From NCBI GenBank assembly GCA_900128565.1, contig LT636072.1, positions 1 to 17,840 on the forward strand: a DNA stretch of 17,840 nucleotides, read 5' to 3'. Within the stretch, counting starts at the first letter, position 1. Each line of letters opens with the position of its first letter. Of this stretch, positions 8,240-17,054 are shown piece after piece. Made by a program: the position numbers and the translations under genes. The notes beneath the pieces are model-generated. The model had not been told where the DNA came from and searched no databases. It saw only the letters and a program-made list of their open reading frames with translations. Source of the DNA: Stramenopiles sp. TOSAG23-6 (lineage: Eukaryota; Sar).

Positions 8240-8633
8240 AATATCTTTCTGGAATTTGATACAGACGAGTCTAGTATTTAAAGTAAGAAAAAGCTGGACA
8301 AAAAATGGACCGTATACTAACTTAAGTCACTTAGCCCTAGTCAGTCAGTCTTCGTTTCGCGAATTTCGCGAATTCAATTCATCTTTGACCGACCGACCAC
8401 ACTGGCTTCATAATCATATTATCACTCATATTAACTTGTACCATTATAGTATCCATTAATATACTGTACGCGTAGTAGCCGATAAGTAACTCTTCTTTCT
8501 GTGCGACGGCTATTAATGGTGTACATTTCATTGATATAGTCATCATTGAACGCACTGGTATTGCTATTATCAAAAAAAACTTAACAATTACAAGTCTTGT
8601 CTTGTGTAAACAGGAGACCTAATTTTAGTTGTT
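8240..8633. promoter_or_regulatory. Divergent intergenic region with doubled palindrome TTCGCGAA
   Basis: This 394 bp gap lies between two divergent genes, so both promoters should be here. TTCGCGAA is present twice in direct order, at 8356-8363 and 8365-8372, flanked by short tandem words GTCAGTCAGTC (about 8339-8350) and GACCGACCGACC (about 8387-8398). Such doubled palindromes are typical of factor-binding sites (TTCGCGAA resembles an E2F-type core), but that is inference. No gene or RNA recognised in the rest. Confidence 0.4.
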
Positions 8634-9872
8634 ATGAAGCAGACTTCGTCACAAATGTCTGTGTGCAACACGTCTAGGAAGAATAATCAAACATGTATAG
8701 CTGATGCAGTCCAGACTATTGAAGCAGGTGGTCGCACTGTTTTCCCATATCCTTCGCAAGATATTGCTTCCGAGGTAGCTAAGATTGTGGGTGGCAAGTG
8801 CAAAGCAAGGGATGTGAATAATTTTGTTGTAGCCTCTCGGAACTCCAGTAGAACAAAAGAAGGAAAGAAAAAAGCATTCTTTTACTATCTTCTCAACAAG
8901 CCACGGGGTGTTACTTCAATGAGAACTGCTCCTGGACAAATAAAGCAACGATATCCTTCTTGTTATAATGTAATTCCAAATACATATCCTGCTGTTCCAC
9001 ATGTTGGTCGGTTAGACGTTGACACTGAAGGACTGTTATTATTTACTGATGATGGTAAATTTCTTGATGGTATTTTAGGTGGTGCTCAAGATAATCTAGA
9101 AAAAAAAGTAGAAAAAGTATATCTAGTCAATGTCGTTATTCGAGATTGGTGGCCTCGTAAAAAATGCCGAGGTAAAATTCATAAGAAAGAAATTGTTGAG
9201 ACAAAGTCAGAATTTGAAACAATCAAAAACTTTTCTCAAAGTGAAAATTATTTACACGAAAAATTCCTTGAAAACATGGCTTTACCGCTATATTATTCCG
9301 ATGGTTCTTTTACTAGACCAGCAAAAGTAACTGATGTTTCCATTGAAACAAATTCAAAGAAAGGTTTATATTCTCAATGGAAGTGTAACAATAACCCTAA
9401 CCCTAATATAAAACCAAAAAAACGTCGTCGACTTGCAAAAAAAAATAAAAAAGTCACGACAGAAAAAAGTAATCGTGAATTAGGGTTAGGGTGTAGTGAT
9501 GCAATTGGAATGGAGGATAGTAAAAATAGAGATAAAAATAGAGATAAAAATAGAGATAGTAGTAGAAAAAATCCTAACCCTACACCTAACAATGATTTGA
9601 ATGATCAAACATTTTGGCTCACTGTTCAAATAAATCAAGGAAAAAACCGTCAAGTGAGAAAAATTTGTGCTCGGGCTAATTTAGAAGTATTGCGTTTAAT
9701 TCGTGTTTCTGTAGGTCCAGTTTCTTTATTGAATTCGAACCCTAACCCTAATTTGAATATGAAGGGAAAATATAGTACTTGTAGATCTTTGACTGAAAGT
9801 GAATTGAAAGCATTATATAGTATTTGTTTGCCTCATTCTGAGGTTCCTGATATTTTACCACTTCATACATAA
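8634..9872 (+). CDS. Pseudouridine synthase of the RsuA/RluB/RluE/RluF family
   Basis: 412 residues, no intron. The family isomerises uridine to pseudouridine in rRNA. Motifs: FFYYLLNKPRGVTS (about 83-95), HVGRLDVDTEGLLLFTDDG with the presumed catalytic Asp128 in GRLD, EKVYLVNV (about 160-167), and near the C-terminus GKNRQVRKICARANLEVLRLIRVSVGPVSL. Between the last two lies an expanded low-complexity insert (about 245-330) rich in N, P, K, R and S, with RDKNRDKNRD units and telomere-like codons. No classical S4 domain is visible at the N-terminus and I see no clear transit peptide, although such enzymes often serve organelle ribosomes in eukaryotes. Bacterial-type enzymes are about 230-290 residues, so the insert and N-extension account for the excess. 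Confidence 0.9.
   Translation: MKQTSSQMSVCNTSRKNNQTCIADAVQTIEAGGRTVFPYPSQDIASEVAKIVGGKCKARDVNNFVVASRNSSRTKEGKKKAFFYYLLNKPRGVTSMRTAPGQIKQRYPSCYNVIPNTYPAVPHVGRLDVDTEGLLLFTDDGKFLDGILGGAQDNLEKKVEKVYLVNVVIRDWWPRKKCRGKIHKKEIVETKSEFETIKNFSQSENYLHEKFLENMALPLYYSDGSFTRPAKVTDVSIETNSKKGLYSQWKCNNNPNPNIKPKKRRRLAKKNKKVTTEKSNRELGLGCSDAIGMEDSKNRDKNRDKNRDSSRKNPNPTPNNDLNDQTFWLTVQINQGKNRQVRKICARANLEVLRLIRVSVGPVSLLNSNPNPNLNMKGKYSTCRSLTESELKALYSICLPHSEVPDILPLHT
9392..9407 (+). repeat. Telomere-like repeat in coding sequence (NPNP reading)
   Basis: TAACCCTAACCCTAAT in the pseudouridine synthase insert, read as Asn-Pro-Asn-Pro-Asn. Confidence 0.85.
9480..9491 (+). repeat. Telomere-like repeat in opposite orientation (LGLG reading)
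   Basis: TTAGGGTTAGGG on the coding strand of the same insert, read as Leu-Gly-Leu-Gly. It is inverted relative to the copies around it. Confidence 0.85.
9573..9590 (+). repeat. Degenerate telomere-like repeat in coding sequence
   Basis: CCTAACCCTACACCTAAC, three imperfect units in the same insert. Confidence 0.7.
9738..9752 (+). repeat. Telomere-like repeat in coding sequence
   Basis: AACCCTAACCCTAAT after the conserved C-terminal motif of the pseudouridine synthase, read as Asn-Pro-Asn-Pro-Asn. Confidence 0.85.
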
Positions 9873-10037
9873 ACTTGGATTTTTCGAATTTATTAATTTA
9901 GTACTTTGTCTATAATTTTCTATTTGATTGTATTTGATTTTGGAATAATATAACAGTTACATTTTTTTCTTTTTTTTTTTGAAGTTTCTTCCTTTTCATA
10001 TATAAGTGTTACAGGGTCAGTGTGGCTATTTATAGGA

Positions 10038-12834
10038 ATGCCAGGTCCCGATAGAGGTGTACGTCTACATCTACCATATGATGCGACTCAGCGGAAGCCT
10101 TTTACATGGAGCCCTACTAGGCGCAAAAGACTGAACAAACGAGTTCAAAGAAGAAATAGAGAACTGGAAAATGGCTGGACAACACTTTCAATTCCACTAG
10201 AGACGCGTCCAAAGGCGGGAGATGAATGCTTTCCTCTTTTACCAGTGCAGAAAAAACTTGTCACCACTAGTCTTGCAAAATATCCCCTACGTTTTCAAGG
10301 GAAAAATATAAAGAAGAAAAGGATTTCTTTCGGTAAAACAAAGTGGAAGGTATCCGTACCAAAAAAGAGACTACAACAAAATCAATGCCAAAAAACGGCA
10401 AAAACAAATAGAACAAAAATAGCCAGTAATACAAGCATGCAAACGATACATCAAATAAAGAAAAAACAACCCATTACATATAAATCGATCTCCTTGAGAA
10501 ACTCGCCGAAAATTAACCCTAACCCTAACCCTAAAATTAACTCCCTTTCAAAGAAAAAAGTAAATTCTTCAAAACTTCCATCTGACGTACAAGCTTATCA
10601 AGAGTTTCGAAGTTTGTATGATGGGATTTCGTGTTCAGGAAGGAATGAAAAGTCTAGAGTTCTCAAATTTGAAGTGTATAAACAAATTGTCATTCGCGAG
10701 GGTTATTTAGATAGATTTAGAACTCTTATTGTTGAGTTTAAAGAAAAAGAATTGGGAACTGGAATAGTAACAGCAACCTCAAAAGTTCAACATGTCTATG
10801 ATTTGTTAATTGGGTTGCGTACTTCTACTTTTGCTGTAGTCGAAGCAATTGATAAATGGCAAAAGAGCTTACCTATATTAGAACCATTTATGTGGGGAAA
10901 TTCAAACTATTTGTGTAAAATTTGGACAGATTTAGATTTTTTATCAAATGAACCTAGAAGTTTATTATCACGTCTAGGTATTGTAACCAAAAATAATAAT
11001 AATGAAGATCTTGATATTTTACGTGGAAATCCATTTTTAATTCAAGGGTATGCAATTCAATTAATACAACCAGAGTATGTTTGGTTTATGCCATTTTTAC
11101 CAATCAAATGGGATCTAAGACGAGTTTTGTTTTCAATTCGTGTCATAGTACAAGAAATGGAATTAACTCAAACCCTAACCCTACAAAAAAAAAGTAATGG
11201 AGATAAATTCATTGTGTCAACGAATGATCATATGAATACGTTTGATAACATAAAAACAAAAAACACTACAAATCGACCGAAATCTGCTGTATCAAGAAAC
11301 ATAGTTGCAAATAGTTTTAGTATTCCTCAGAGAAATCAGATACGCCCGGTGACTGCAGGAACGCGTAGACACTTCAAGAAATCTTTATTACATCGACAAA
11401 AAAGAAAGAAAAATAAAGAAGAAATAGAGATGAAAGTTGATACAAAAAGGGATAATAAAGTGCTAATTTCTCAATACCCTAAAAGCCGTTGGATGAAAAT
11501 TCGTTTTATAAGAGAGGTTGCATTAGGTTTACAACCTTTATTGGTGCTCCGGTCACATTTACGGAGGCATCAAAAATTACTGGATACTCAAAAAGCAAAA
11601 ATTGATCGTGAAGCTATACGAAAAACTTTGGCAGAACAAAGTCAGAAATGGAAAAGATCTCAAATTATTGATAGTAAGAAAGCAGTTATAAATAATTATA
11701 ATAATGGTGTTGTGCACATTGGTGGGAATCTTCCTTCAATTAAGGAAGTTATTAATGAAGACAATGATAATCAAACAAAACAAAAATTTCATTCCTCTGT
11801 TGATGATACCATCCAATCGGTAGAATTCATTGGATCTCCAGCATTGTTATTAGGACAACTACAAATATTGGGTTCTTTTGATAAAATTCCAGAACCAATC
11901 AGTAGAGTTCTTCTAGCCACTATCGTATTAGTATTACCCGAACAGAAAAAAACTCTTCCAGCAGTAAAACTCGATTGGGCTCTTTCAATTCAGCCACACC
12001 TTAAAAAGCAAAATGCAAGAAATTTCGTCGAAAAAATTATAAGTTTTGATGTTTCGAGTGTAAACCCTACAAAGATAAAGAAATCATTGGACATTTTAGT
12101 TGCATTATTTCCACATGTCAACTCATCCGAAAAAAATCGAGAACTAGAGATGGCTAAAGTAAAGGCATCTCTAAACAAGAATCATTACCCCGCTGCAGTG
12201 AAACTATTTGAATGGATTTGTTCTCNTTTANCCTCACNTTTTTGNANTTTTANAANAAAATAATGATACAGAATGTTCATCATCAATTGAAAGTTTTGAT
12301 AGGAATTGTAATACTCCAAAAACAAAAAAGACAAATGATAAGAGAACCTTGCGACAAATTCCTACTGATAAAGCAAACAATCAATCAAATACATTTGTAT
12401 TCCAGCAAGTAACAGTAATTGATTCTGAACTTTATTATATTACTTGTGTTGGTATGCAACCTTATTATTCTGGTAGTGTTTTAATCAAAGCATATAGTCC
12501 GAAATTTTCGCGGGAGCTTCGTTGTCTCGTCTCGTCTTCTGATATGATGCTAGTACAACAAGCAGCTTTTGAAACATTACTTGCTATGCGAGGTGACCAA
12601 TGGTTGCACACAAATTGGCGACCAAAGAGTGATGTACAAGAAGAAAAACGTTTGGCAGATGCAAGGTCGCTTGTAGGTGGGAAAGAAGGTGGGTGGATTT
12701 CTGCCTCTGATAAGGAACGAGAGCAAATATGTCGTTTGCTTATTGCTGCTTTACAAATTGACGAGACTAGAAGACTAAAAGATGGTGGTGTTTCATATAT
12801 TCTTATTGTTGTACCACCATCAGTAAATAAATAA
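10038..12834 (+). CDS. Large basic protein of unknown function (frame interrupted at an N patch)
   Basis: One frame runs from the ATG at 10038 to the N patch at 12226-12256 (about 730 residues), and another, shifted frame runs from the patch to a TAA at 12832-12834 (about 190 residues). I read them as one gene with a wrong-length patch: the first frame stops immediately after the Ns and the second has no credible start of its own. An upstream GTG at 10020 is in frame but unlikely. The N-terminus is very basic and low in complexity to about residue 180. A more ordered part follows (YQEFRSLYDG, FRTLIVEFKEKELG, EPFMWGNSNYLCKIW). Then comes a second disordered zone with NRPKSAVSRN and IRPVTAGTRR, a style of motif common in ciliary proteins. 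The C-terminal part is probably helical (LVQQAAFETLLAMRGDQWLH, EREQICRLLIAALQI). Family not recognised. Confidence 0.65.
10513..10535 (+). repeat. Telomere-like repeat, three and a half units, in coding sequence
   Basis: Longest tract in the window: three CCCTAA units in the disordered N-terminal zone of the large basic protein, read as Asn-Pro-Asn-Pro-Asn-Pro. Confidence 0.88.
11171..11183 (+). repeat. Telomere-like repeat read in a different frame (TLTL)
   Basis: AACCCTAACCCTA read here as Thr-Leu-Thr-Leu, a frame unlike the Asn-Pro copies. Confidence 0.8.
12226..12256. other. N-speckled low-quality patch 2 (frame break)
   Basis: Ambiguous bases at 12226, 12231, 12238, 12245, 12247, 12253 and 12256. 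The reading frame before and after differs, so bases are missing or extra here. Confidence 0.9.
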
Positions 12835-12866
12835 AGATAATTTGAAATAATGCTTTTTATATGCAT

Positions 12867-13430
12867 TTATCTAGCACGCAAAGGTGGCAATGATGGATAC
12901 AAAGACTTCTCTTTCGAAATGGGTGTTTTTTTTGTAGAGTTTTCTTCAACATTTGCCTTTGATACATCCTGTGTTTCTGCAGAATTTTCAGCATCTAATA
13001 TTTTTTCTTTTGATTTTGAAAGATATAATTCACTCTTGCCTTTAGCAGATGGGAGTGAGAGTAATAATTTCCGCGCACGTTCTTTTGCGTCTTGAATATT
13101 TGTCTTTTCTTCATCACTTCTTTCGCCAGGACTTTTCTTAGTGATTAACTTTATTATATCCAGAAGTTCAGTTGCAAGCTTACTTGGGGGTACTTTAAAG
13201 TGTGTACTTATAGTTAAGATGGCATCGGAATAATACTTTACTTCAATTTGTCTTTCATAGGTACCATCAAGTTTATCAAGTTCATCGAGATCCTTCGTAA
13301 ACCGATCACCAAATAACAGTGCTTCGCACTCCTCAACTGACTTACCATGTACCTCGTCTGGATCAGGACGACCATCCCCTGTGCTACTTGTAGACACATC
13401 TTTGTCGTCACAGTCGCACAAATTACCCAT
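12867..13430 (-). CDS. Predicted N-myristoylated / palmitoylated protein, unknown function
   Basis: 187 residues beginning MGNLCDCDDKD. Gly2 with a following Cys-x-Cys is a typical dual acylation start (myristate on Gly2, palmitate on Cys5/Cys7), implying attachment to a membrane. The rest is charged: a predicted helical region in the middle (SDAILTISTHFKVPPSKLATELLDIIKLI) and a Lys/Glu/Ser-rich tail. No enzyme motif. It stands tail to tail with the large basic protein (32 bp apart) and head to head, 177 bp apart, with the EF-hand-like gene, whose product also starts with an acylation-type signal. The two could be co-expressed from one bidirectional promoter. The open frame and lipidation start make it a credible gene, but I know of no homologue. 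Confidence 0.72.
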   Translation of the reverse strand: MGNLCDCDDKDVSTSSTGDGRPDPDEVHGKSVEECEALLFGDRFTKDLDELDKLDGTYERQIEVKYYSDAILTISTHFKVPPSKLATELLDIIKLITKKSPGERSDEEKTNIQDAKERARKLLLSLPSAKGKSELYLSKSKEKILDAENSAETQDVSKANVEENSTKKTPISKEKSLYPSLPPLRAR

Positions 13431-13607
13431 TGAAAAATGGAAAGATAAAGCTCAAAACAATAAAAAAGTAATTTGACTTGGCTTCAAAGGCACTAGTCAA
13501 GCCAAGGAAGATATCAAAGAAAGATATTCTCCTACAGTTACACGCACGTAGGCCGATATATATTCCTACATAGTACCTCACAACGTATTTAAGAAAAGAC
13601 ACACACA
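13431..13607. promoter_or_regulatory. Shared divergent promoter region with inverted repeat CTTGGCTT/AAGCCAAG
   Basis: A 177 bp gap between two divergent genes for predicted lipid-modified proteins. CTTGGCTT at 13477-13484 is mirrored by AAGCCAAG at 13499-13506, with a 14-base spacer. It is a candidate regulatory site; no binding factor can be named. Confidence 0.4.
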
Positions 13608-14285
13608 ATGGGTACTGCAATATCATCTGTGAAGCCATGCGAGCCATTCGAGGGATTTGAGGGTTACAATATGGCTGATTTACTCGACTTGATTAATCGA
13701 TTTTATGAATGTGATATTCCATATGCTTTAAATGCACAACAGCTCCAAGGTTTTTTAAGAATGCCTGGTAAATCTGGCTCTCAAAAGTGTCATAATATAG
13801 TAAAAGCATTACAGCAAGATAAATCATGTGATCATGTCAATATAATGATGATAATATGCGGCGCTGCGCTGTGCTTGCGTAGTAGTGTACATTCTAAAAT
13901 ATCCCTAGTATTTGATGCTTTTGATTTTTGTCGCGGAGATCTCTCCTCAGAAATGGCGAGAGAAAAAAGTTTGTCATTTGATGAACTCACAGTTGCGTTT
14001 TATGCCGCAATTTGTGGTTTATCACACTTTTCAGATAAAGATGTTTTCCCTGATGTATGCCTTATACAACATCAAACAGAATCTGTTTTTAGATATACGA
14101 ATACCTCGCGAAATGGTAGATTGAAAGTTTTGGATGTATCCCGTTGGTTGTCAGAAGAGCTATTACCAAAGTTAAAAAGTTTCAGTGAAAGTGATAAAGA
14201 AACAGAAGATTTCCAATTCAATGACAACCGAGAAGCTCATAACGATAAGAGAACTAGAGCATTTTTACTTCAATTTGGTATATAA
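13608..14285 (+). CDS. EF-hand-like protein with predicted N-myristoylation
   Basis: 225 residues, TAA stop. The start MGTAISSVKPC fits the N-myristoylation rule (Gly2, small residue at 6) with a nearby Cys. The fold resembles the calcineurin B / neuronal calcium sensor class. A first helical part (MADLLDLINRFYECDIPY) is followed by ISLVFDAFDFCRGDLSSE...SLSFDELTVAFYA, which has the EF-hand shape F-x-x-F-D-loop-F-D-E-L but a long, degenerate loop. Next, ESVFRYTNTSRNGRLKVLDVSRWL has an EF-like loop without the usual acidic ligands. Most canonical Ca2+ ligands are absent, so calcium binding is doubtful. An adaptor or calcium-independent sensor at a membrane is the likeliest reading. Confidence 0.65.
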   Translation: MGTAISSVKPCEPFEGFEGYNMADLLDLINRFYECDIPYALNAQQLQGFLRMPGKSGSQKCHNIVKALQQDKSCDHVNIMMIICGAALCLRSSVHSKISLVFDAFDFCRGDLSSEMAREKSLSFDELTVAFYAAICGLSHFSDKDVFPDVCLIQHQTESVFRYTNTSRNGRLKVLDVSRWLSEELLPKLKSFSESDKETEDFQFNDNREAHNDKRTRAFLLQFGI

Positions 14286-14375
14286 TGCAAAAATATTTCA
14301 AAAGAAGCGCTTCAAGAAAAAAAAGATATTCATTATTTATTGTTTACATTTATTGAGAATTAGGATTACTTACAC

Positions 14376-16776
14376 CTAAAAAAGTGCATCCTTTGTTTGT
14401 TCGAGATTCGTATCGACAAATAAATCTCTTCCGTGAAGCATTATACACAGCGCAGAAACATCGAGGTTTGTGAAAGTCTTTTTCCAGTGCTCACAAAGAG
14501 TCTCTATCTTCTGTTGCTCTTTTGGAATGGACCTAAATTTTTCTAATAGAAGCTGATCAAGTTTCTTCTGCAGCCAGTCTACATATAAAATAGATTCCTT
14601 TTTTTCTGATTGCCAGACACATTTTAATAATCTTCTTTCTTGAACATTAGCACCATGCCAAATCCAGCGTCGGTTTTTGTCGCGGTTACCTTGACATGTA
14701 ATTTCCTGTGATAAATATTTTTCCAGCGCAAAGCCTCTTTTTTCAAGTTGGAGTCTATATTTTGGGGAAATATGTTTTACAGTTTGAAAAGCATTAGGTA
14801 CGAAATTTGGTTAAAAAAAAATAAATTTGAAATGAATGATGAAAATATACATAATCCTTTGACGTTCTTTCATAGACACTGTAAATTTAGGTCCTGGTGC
14901 ACTTGGCCAGTATTGAATGCCAGGGACAGCCTTATAAGCTGACACTTTTGCCTTAGTTGCGGCATGTGCTGAAGTGACTGCAATAAATGCAGCTAATTTA
15001 CTCACCGCTGCCGCTTTCGAAGGCCTTCCTCCACCTCGACGCCTCGCTCTCAGTAAAATACGTTCACGTTGTCGTATTTGATTTACTTGCATTATACATG
15101 AATCTAAGTAACTCGATGAGTTATTTCGAAAATTCTTCTTGAGACGATTCATCTTCTGAGTAGTTTTCGAATTAGACGAATTTTCATTGTTTTTGGTATG
15201 TTTAGTCGGTGGGAAAATATCTTCACCCTCGCCAACAAATCCATGAACTTTTCGAAGATGCTGTAAATACGACACATACACATGTATTTTGGAAAAATAT
15301 TTCAAAAAACAATTCGTTAGGTACAAAATTTCGTACAAAAAAATCATACAAAAAAAAAAAATAAAACATTCATGTAATTCTAAATTTCGTATTTCGTTCT
15401 TAGAAAAACCAAGCTCATTAAAAAAACCTTTGCTTCCCTTGATAATTTTAGATTTTTGTGGATTGTCTTCAAAGTAATGTGAATTTTTCACATTTAACCC
15501 AATTTGCGAACTTTTCGAGCAATGAAAACTTTGATTTGACAAACTGTCTAAAGATGTTTGATCATCAGATATACTAATACTAGAATAATCACTTTTGTTT
15601 GTTTTCTTCAATTTCCTCTTATCTCTTAATGCTTTTGTAGCGTCTCTCATACTACCAAAGTGTTTCGATGAAGCGAGTAGTTTTTGTAACATTTCTTCCA
15701 TTACATCGCAACGATGACAAGAGTGTAGGTGATAAATTCGCATTGATGCGAGCATTTTGAACATTTCTTTATCTCGTTTTTTCTTATCTGCCATTGAAAT
15801 TTTCCAATTATTCGACGACAAAACATCATCAGACAAAACATTTTCTTCCAATCTTTTAGATTGGAATTGTTCTTTTGGTGTAATGCCTGAACTTCTATTT
15901 GTACTATTATCATGCTTGTTAGTCTTTCTACATTGAAGAATTTTAGGTGCTACAAGTTCAACGCACATTTCNTTACNAATANTTTTTTNGGGATANANTT
16001 TCTATCACCTTTCGTTTCCTTGCGTTTTCAGCATCCCGAGGTAAATCTTTTAATTGTTCCTGTAACTTTCTAAGTTCAATTGCAGCTTCAAGTCTAGTGT
16101 GAATAGAATATGCTTTAGATGTCATGTGATAATCAATTGGCTTGAGGAAAACACCTTGTTGTAGTGCCTTTATTTTAATTAGGTCTTCGGTTGTACTTTC
16201 AGAAGATTCTATATTACTCGTAGGGTTAGGGCTTTCAGCTTTAAAACAAGAGTGGATTTTAATTAAAGTTTTTTCATCATCAACAAAAATTCTATGAGAA
16301 ATAATCGAACGAGGAGTATTGTTTTGATCATTGGCTTTGATAAATCTTTCCATGATAATTGCATTTTTTTTTACGGGCTTCTTTATTTTACATGAATTCG
16401 TCCTATATTCCTGATATTTCCTAAATTCACTAAGAAAATGTACCGAATCTTTCGTTACTGGAAGAACAACCATATCTCCAGGTTTCAAACGTTTTCGAAG
16501 GGATTGAGGAAGAAATCGTTTTGTACTTTTCAGGTAGGCAAAATAATCTGAAGAGGTATTTTTGTGAGTTTTAACACTTTTGTTTAGTTTCTTTTTAATG
16601 TTACTACTACTGGGAGCATATATGCGATATGTGCGTGCTAAATGTACACCACTTACACCAGAACTAGTGCGGTTTAAATGGCGAATACCTACTGCTGCTA
16701 ACTCAATTTGTGCTTGTTGAAGTGTTCCAACGAAAACCTTTTTCTTCTTCTTTGGCGATGAAGCTAGTTGGGGCAT
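14376..16776 (-). CDS. Large basic protein of unknown function, three exons, N patch
   Basis: Pieces in gene order: 16776-15999 (MPQLASSPKKKKK start); N patch 15998-15972; then 15971-15372, 15281-14851, and a terminal exon 14754-14376 ending TAG. The terminal exon has no ATG, is open for 126 codons (IWHGANVQERRLLKC, ESILYVDWLQKKLDQLLLEKF) and joins exactly in frame behind MKERQRI. The frames before and after the N patch differ by one base, so the patch length is wrong or two genes abut; I favour one gene of about 730 residues. The composition is basic and Ser/Asn-rich, with LKPGDMVVLPVTKDSVHFL, CHRCDVMEEMLQKLLAS, an RRRGGGRPSKAAA stretch and an Ala-rich helix (AAFIAVTSAHAATKAKV). Family not recognised. 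A nuclear or cytoskeletal role would be a guess. Confidence 0.68.
14755..14850 (-). repeat. Introner-type intron, copy 9, with canonical AG end and decayed hairpin
   Basis: 96 nt, phase 2. Starts GTATATTTTCATC after GGATTAT, retains TTTCGTACCTAAT, and ends CCCCAAAATATAG before ACTCCAAC. It aligns with the other copies so that AG occupies the place of the usual AT. The left arm of the hairpin is lost (AACCAAATTTCGTACC). Confidence 0.82.
15282..15371 (-). repeat. Introner-type intron, copy 10, lacking GT at the 5' end
   Basis: 90 nt, phase 0. Aligned start is GAATGTTTTATT after TTACAT, where other copies have GTATG. It has TACGAAATTTTGTACCTAAC and ends TTTTTCCAAAATACAT before GTGTATG. TACATG occurs at both boundaries, so the exact ends can slide, but no placement gives an intron starting with GT. 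Confidence 0.83.
15972..15998. other. N-speckled low-quality patch 3 (frame break)
   Basis: Ambiguous bases at 15972, 15977, 15982, 15989, 15996 and 15998. The gene's frame shifts by one across it. The spacing 5-7-7-2 is shared with patch 2. Confidence 0.9.
16221..16231 (-). repeat. Telomere-like repeat in coding sequence of the minus-strand gene
   Basis: TAGGGTTAGGG on the plus strand; the gene reads CCCTAACCCTA as Pro-Asn-Pro within KAESPNPTSN. Confidence 0.75.
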
Positions 16777-17054
16777 AGCTACTCTTTATTGATATTCATT
16801 GAGTTCCCCTCATGTCTATTATATTCGGAGAACTATAAACATAAATTTATTGGATAAGCTATATTAAAAGAGGTATATCAATCAATCACCTTTTTGTATC
16901 TTTTCTTCGTCATCATCACAGTTACAATATTCGACTATTGGAGAAAAAATGGATTTCGTGTTTTTATTGCACAAATGTATCCAAAATGACATTGTATTCG
17001 TTTTCATTGATATAATATAAATATATATAGCTACTAATAATACATCGAAAAAAA

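Noticed and set aside
2364-9872. Bacterial contamination, because the aldo-keto reductase and RsuA-type synthase are bacterial-looking.
   Set aside because: The aldo-keto reductase carries the same intron family as neighbouring eukaryotic genes, and the synthase shares base composition and telomere-like tracts with its neighbour.
9480-10535. A chromosome end or fused telomere.
   Set aside because: Tracts are only two to three units, mixed in orientation, and lie inside continuous reading frames flanked by normal genes.
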